64,000 nt of DNA. It comes from Oncomelania hupensis. Taxonomy: Eukaryota > Mollusca > Gastropoda > Littorinimorpha > Pomatiopsidae. Positions 59,810 to 64,000 of this stretch are shown one piece after another (position 1 is the first letter of the stretch; each line of letters begins with the position of its first letter). The notes beneath the pieces are model-generated. The model was not told the origin of the DNA. It was given only the letters and a program-made list of their open reading frames with translations, and ran no database searches. Made by a program: the position numbers and the translations under genes. The stretch covers positions 31,260,727 to 31,324,726 of the forward strand of contig CM072527.1 in assembly GCA_036898135.1 (NCBI GenBank). Direction: 5' to 3'.

Positions 59810-60400
59810 TACAGCTTTTTTTCCCATTGGATTGGAATGTCTGCATGTTTCAGGACAGTGGCCCGAGTGGGGGAGGGAGAGGGAATAAGTATTTCACAGC
59901 ATTTGTCTTTTAGTGCCCTTCTAATGATTTTATTTCTCGCTCCAGTTTGTTGGCCATCTTCTGCGAAAATGCTTTCTGGGTAGGCCTATTTGAACAATTT
60001 GTTTGAGGCTGGGATCATTTTGGAATGTCCAACTGGCCAGGAGTTCTTTAAACAGACGACTCTGGGCCGGCGTGCATGAACGAACTTAAAAGCCGACTTA
60101 GACTTAAGTAGCATGTTTCAGTGAAGCGTTAAGTCTAAGTCGGCTTTTAAGTTCGTTCATGCACGCCAGCCCTGTTTTGCGAAATGGGCCTCAATTTAGG
60201 CCAGTTTACGTCATTGAGTACTGGTGACGTCAGCAGAACGAAAAGAAGAAGGAAACAAAATGGAGTCTTCCGAGAGTTCTAAGATCTAGGGACTCTTCAA
60301 GAACGATCCGAGTCAAGATCTGACCCTGCATCAGTGCATGCTTATTTGAAACTGCCCACGGAATAGATGAGTAAGTAAAAGCAAACGTTAAGTTCAGTAC
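59810..60400. other. Unassigned sequence with hairpin
   Basis: No gene recognised. It contains the inverted repeat at 60065-60171. Confidence 0.5.
60065..60171. mobile_element. 43-bp-arm foldback hairpin
   Basis: Arms 60065-60107 and 60129-60171 are inverted repeats with one mismatch (GGCGTGCATGAACGAACTTA...). The loop is 21 bp. The total of 107 bp suits a tiny MITE or foldback element. No clear target duplication. Confidence 0.88.
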
Positions 60401-60604
60401 CCTTCGGAGCGGATTGCTCCTTCGCCTCAGTTTATATTCTCATCCGAAGCCTTCTCGGCACGCATGCAATACTTTCCAACGCATGAATTTTGAAGATCCT
60501 GACGCTCGTGTTCTAAACAAGCGAGGAGCCAGCATCTACATCAACCCAGCCAGCAAGCACTAGTCTAGGTCCTATATATTGCCCCTTGGTCGATCACAAT
60601 CGCT

Positions 60605-60641
60605 GTGTGCGGGGACGTTAATCTACCCAATCAATCAATCA
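60605..60641 (+). mobile_element. 37-bp micro-insertion of an AATC-tailed retroposon
   Basis: GTGTGCGGGGACGTTAATCT then ACCCAATCAATCAATCA, flanked by ATCACAATCGCT (60593-60604 and 60642-60653). The same 3' end stands at about 48430-48478. Confidence 0.88.
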
Positions 60642-60734
60642 ATCACAATCGCTCAGTAGTCCGGTGCGTTAGACGGTGCGCATCACGCATTAAGTTGGCG
60701 CCTTGGTCAGATTTGGGTTGGATCCCGTTCTCGA

Positions 60735-61440
60735 TACCCCTTGGGGTCATGAGCAATCTTGCCACTGTAGATTGTTCTAACCTATAAAGGGAAAAGTGAA
60801 AGCCCCAGTTGAAAACCTGTCTTGCCTTTGTAGGCATGACTGATTCACTGCGGCAACAGTACCCCCGTTGGAGTGCCGGGGGTTTCAGTATAAATAGTAT
60901 CCCCACTTTCTGGAAATTTAGTGCTTTAAATTCCCACTGTCGCTGTCTTCCTCATTTGCTCTTTCCCATTCCTGATCTGTCCTATCACTCTGCTATACTA
61001 TCTTCTTCTTCGCTAGATCAATGACCTACCTTTTTTCTTGAAAACTCTTCCTGGACAAGACTCCTTGTTTGTGTATGAGGTCTGTTGGATCAGCTTGGGA
61101 GTGTTGGACGCTTTCTGCCGGATGGTCACTAGGGCTTCCTATGATGTTATTATTTAGCACTATAGGCATTTTATATGTATGTGTTTTGTTGATGATTTAT
61201 AATGATGTTTGTATTCTATTTTGTTTTTGTAACCGGGGGTTCGAGTAGTTGGGGTGAAGCCTCGGCCGTCCCCTGCGTGGGGTGTCTTTATTGTGGGGTG
61301 ACTGGCCGGTGGAGGGCATTCAGTTTTCCCACTGGGGTTGTTTCGGCAGATCTTTTATGCGGATTGGGGGTTGTCCGGTCCTGATTTGGCTCGGAAGAGT
61401 CCGCTGGACCTAAAGCAACAATCAATCAATCAATCAATCA
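60735..61440 (+). mobile_element. ~705-bp retroposon, full-length copy with TSD
   Basis: 706 bp from TACCCCTTGGGGTCATGAGC to tail (AATC)n. It is flanked by the 13-bp duplication ATCCCGTTCTCGA (60722-60734 and 61441-61453). TATAAATAG lies at about 60890. Very like 42849-43552. No shared open reading frame. Confidence 0.93.
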
Positions 61441-61514
61441 ATCCCGTTCTCGACCTGTGCCTTGAGCAGTTCTTTGAGCTGGAAAGGCGCTATTTAAGAA
61501 TTTTGTTAAACTAA

Positions 61515-61970
61515 CTTTATCCCAGTAAAAGACAACCAAAACAAATCATGTCTTCACAAGGAGAGGACTAAGTAGGTTTCAGGCTAGGGGTTAGGATTAG
61601 AGTTGGGGCACAGTGACATCATAACTTACTTAAAAGCAATAAAGGCATACAAAAAAATTGGCATCCAATAAGTGTGCTTATACTATATAGTAGGCCTATG
61701 TAGGCCTATTACGTCGATAGAGGTGACCCATCTCGCTCACGTGGAAACATTACGGTGAAATACACCTGCCCTGCTCGGTGCATGAAAACACCAGTTTGCA
61801 GATGAGCCGACGTAAAACTCAGACAAGGAGACCAAAAGTCGAAATCCTGGCACCGTTCGTTTTTGACTGTGGAATTAAAAAAATTACATATAAGTCTGTC
61901 CTTGGTGCTTGTATTGTGTTAATCGACAAATAGGCCTCAGTGTGCTCGCCTTTCAGAGGGTGTGAATTCA
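61515..61970. other. Unassigned sequence
   Basis: No feature recognised. Confidence 0.5.
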
Positions 61971-61984
61971 ACATTTTACATGGT

Positions 61985-62495
<511 letters not shown>

Positions 62496-62989
62496 TTTTG
62501 GTGGCAATTGGTCAACGTAGGTTCGAGAATGAGGTGACACTTAGTTCCTCCTTGCCCTAGGTGGCGATGCACCGCGGCTGGAGAGTTTTCGTTGAAAACG
62601 CGACCCCAATTTCGCTCATACATGGATCAAAAGTCGGTTTCAATACCAAACCAGACTAAGCCAAACCGAACCAAGGCAAATAATTTCTAAGCGCAAGGTA
62701 CGATTTCAGAAATTCGAAACGGGGGAGTTACGTACGAATTTACACTGCTCGGGTCATACAAGGTCGGAGGATAGCAGATAATGTTTGGCTCTTGTAATCA
62801 CGCTAGCCGCCAGCTAAACTGAAGGTCAGTGACTTGCATGACGTCAGTTCCATTTCTTGGGTGCTAAACAGCTTTGTGTACCCCGCATGCTCCAAGGGCC
62901 GGGATTATGAAACACGCAACAAATCGTCGGGTGACGTTCAGTTCGGACGCCTATGAAGTCACCCGAGCTGTGGTGCCTACTGAAGAGGG

Positions 62990-63182
62990 GCCGGGTAGCT
63001 CAGTTGGTAAGAGCGTCTTGCTAGTAACCGAAAGGTCGCTGGTTCGAATCCCGGATTGGTCAACGTGTGATCATATTATTTTCCCCTTTACCAACAACTG
63101 GCCCGCTGGTTTCAGTATAAATCGGTCCAGTAGTCACCTATATGCGAAAGTGTCGTTGGACTATAATCTACAAACAACAGCC
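62990..63182 (+). mobile_element. SINE family B copy
   Basis: Same unit as 44489-44679: GGGGCCGGGTAGCTCAGTTG ... GGTTCGAATCCCGGATTGGT ... CTATAATCTACAAACAACAG. Only a few differences in about 190 bp, so the family has been active fairly recently. Confidence 0.88.
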
Positions 63183-63264
63183 TACTGAGTGCGGGGTATC
63201 AGCGTGCTACAAAACTTACCGGCGGTTCTGTTTTAATTGATGGATGAATTCATCGAGTTAGTTT

Positions 63265-63690
<426 letters not shown>

Positions 63691-63765
63691 TATATTATAT
63701 TATATTATATTATATTATATTATATTATATTATATTATATTATATTATATTATATCATATTATAT
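63691..63765. repeat. (TATAT)n microsatellite
   Basis: About 15 pentanucleotide units, possibly the expanded tail of the LINE before it. Confidence 0.93.
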
Positions 63766-63766
63766 T

Positions 63767-64000
63767 AACGACGAAGTCCGACAGACCATCACGCAAGCCA
63801 TTGGACAACACGATTACCTGCTCACAGTGGTGAAGAAACGGAAACTCCGATGGTATGGCCACGTCACCAGATCATCAGGCCTTGCAAAGACTATTCTGCA
63901 AGGCACAGTGCAAGGAGGTAGAAGAAGAGGGAGACCGAAAAAGAGTTGGGAGGACAATATTCGAGAATGGACTGGTTTGATACTGAGCGAAGCCATCAGG
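63767..64000 (+). mobile_element. RTE-like LINE 3' portion, off the right edge
   Basis: Open frame from NDEVRQTITQAIGQHDYLLT through KKRKLRWYGHVTRSSGLAKT to RGRPKKSWEDNIREWTGL, unbroken to the window edge. It looks intact but 5'-truncated. Confidence 0.88.

Larger units (their letters stand above)
60415..61510 (+). mobile_element. SINE family A copy with two nested insertions
   Basis: Pieces of one SINE: 60415-60604, 60654-60734 and 61454-61510 (tail CCTTGAGCAGTTCTTTGAGC, then GGAAAGGCGCTATTTAAG). Two retroposons interrupt it, each with its own target duplication, giving a clear order of events. Confidence 0.88.

Noticed and set aside
62990..63062. tRNA-Thr gene
   Set aside because: Good A and B boxes but mispaired anticodon stem and a second dispersed copy with target duplication; it is a SINE head. 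The same applies to 44607-44679, 11137-11220 and 3180-3262.

Overview
This is nuclear DNA of an animal: one conserved gene split into short exons with GT..AG introns, buried in transposable elements and simple repeats. A lophotrochozoan, most likely a mollusc, fits best. That guess rests on the repeat landscape (SINEs with tRNA-like heads, RTE/CR1-type LINEs, TTAGGG-type telomeric motif) and is inference only. Nothing looks prokaryotic.

The host gene is folylpolyglutamate synthase (FPGS), + strand. Thirteen coding exons lie between 10733 and 46253. Every junction keeps phase and the joined exons read 535 codons plus a stop. They carry the P-loop GTKGKGS, the EVGIGG motif, the DGSHT motif and the C-terminal VLVTGS motif. 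The first exon (start codon and leader) was not found. The gene occupies more than 35 kb because introns 6 (6.6 kb) and 12 (14.7 kb) are packed with insertions.

Layout: 1-10.7 kb is repeats only: an RTE-like LINE running off the left edge, a foldback element with an 8-bp target duplication, several SINEs, minisatellites, about 96 copies of a GATA-type tetranucleotide, and a hAT transposon with its centre deleted. From 10.7 to 16.5 kb are FPGS exons 1-7 (numbering only exons seen here), with a smaller hAT copy between exons 3 and 4. From 16.5 to 23 kb, intron 7-8 holds a young Gag-only LTR retrotransposon (19338-22967) with 1044-bp LTRs, ending 51 bp before the next exon. From 23 to 31.4 kb are exons 8-12 with LINE fragments, a large palindrome and a nested SINE/retroposon. 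From 31.4 to 46.1 kb the last intron contains many copies of a ~705-bp retroposon family, interstitial telomeric repeats, a foldback hairpin, a LINE endonuclease fragment and a small two-exon reading frame of unknown identity. From 46.3 to 64 kb no host gene was recognised: LINE remnants, tandem arrays, the longest LINE reverse-transcriptase frame (58280-59725), nested SINEs and a final LINE fragment running off the right edge.

The most novel item is the ~705-bp non-coding retroposon family. Three copies have exact target-site duplications, and one 39-bp micro-insertion consists only of its 3' end and (AATC)n tail. Together these show target-primed retrotransposition.
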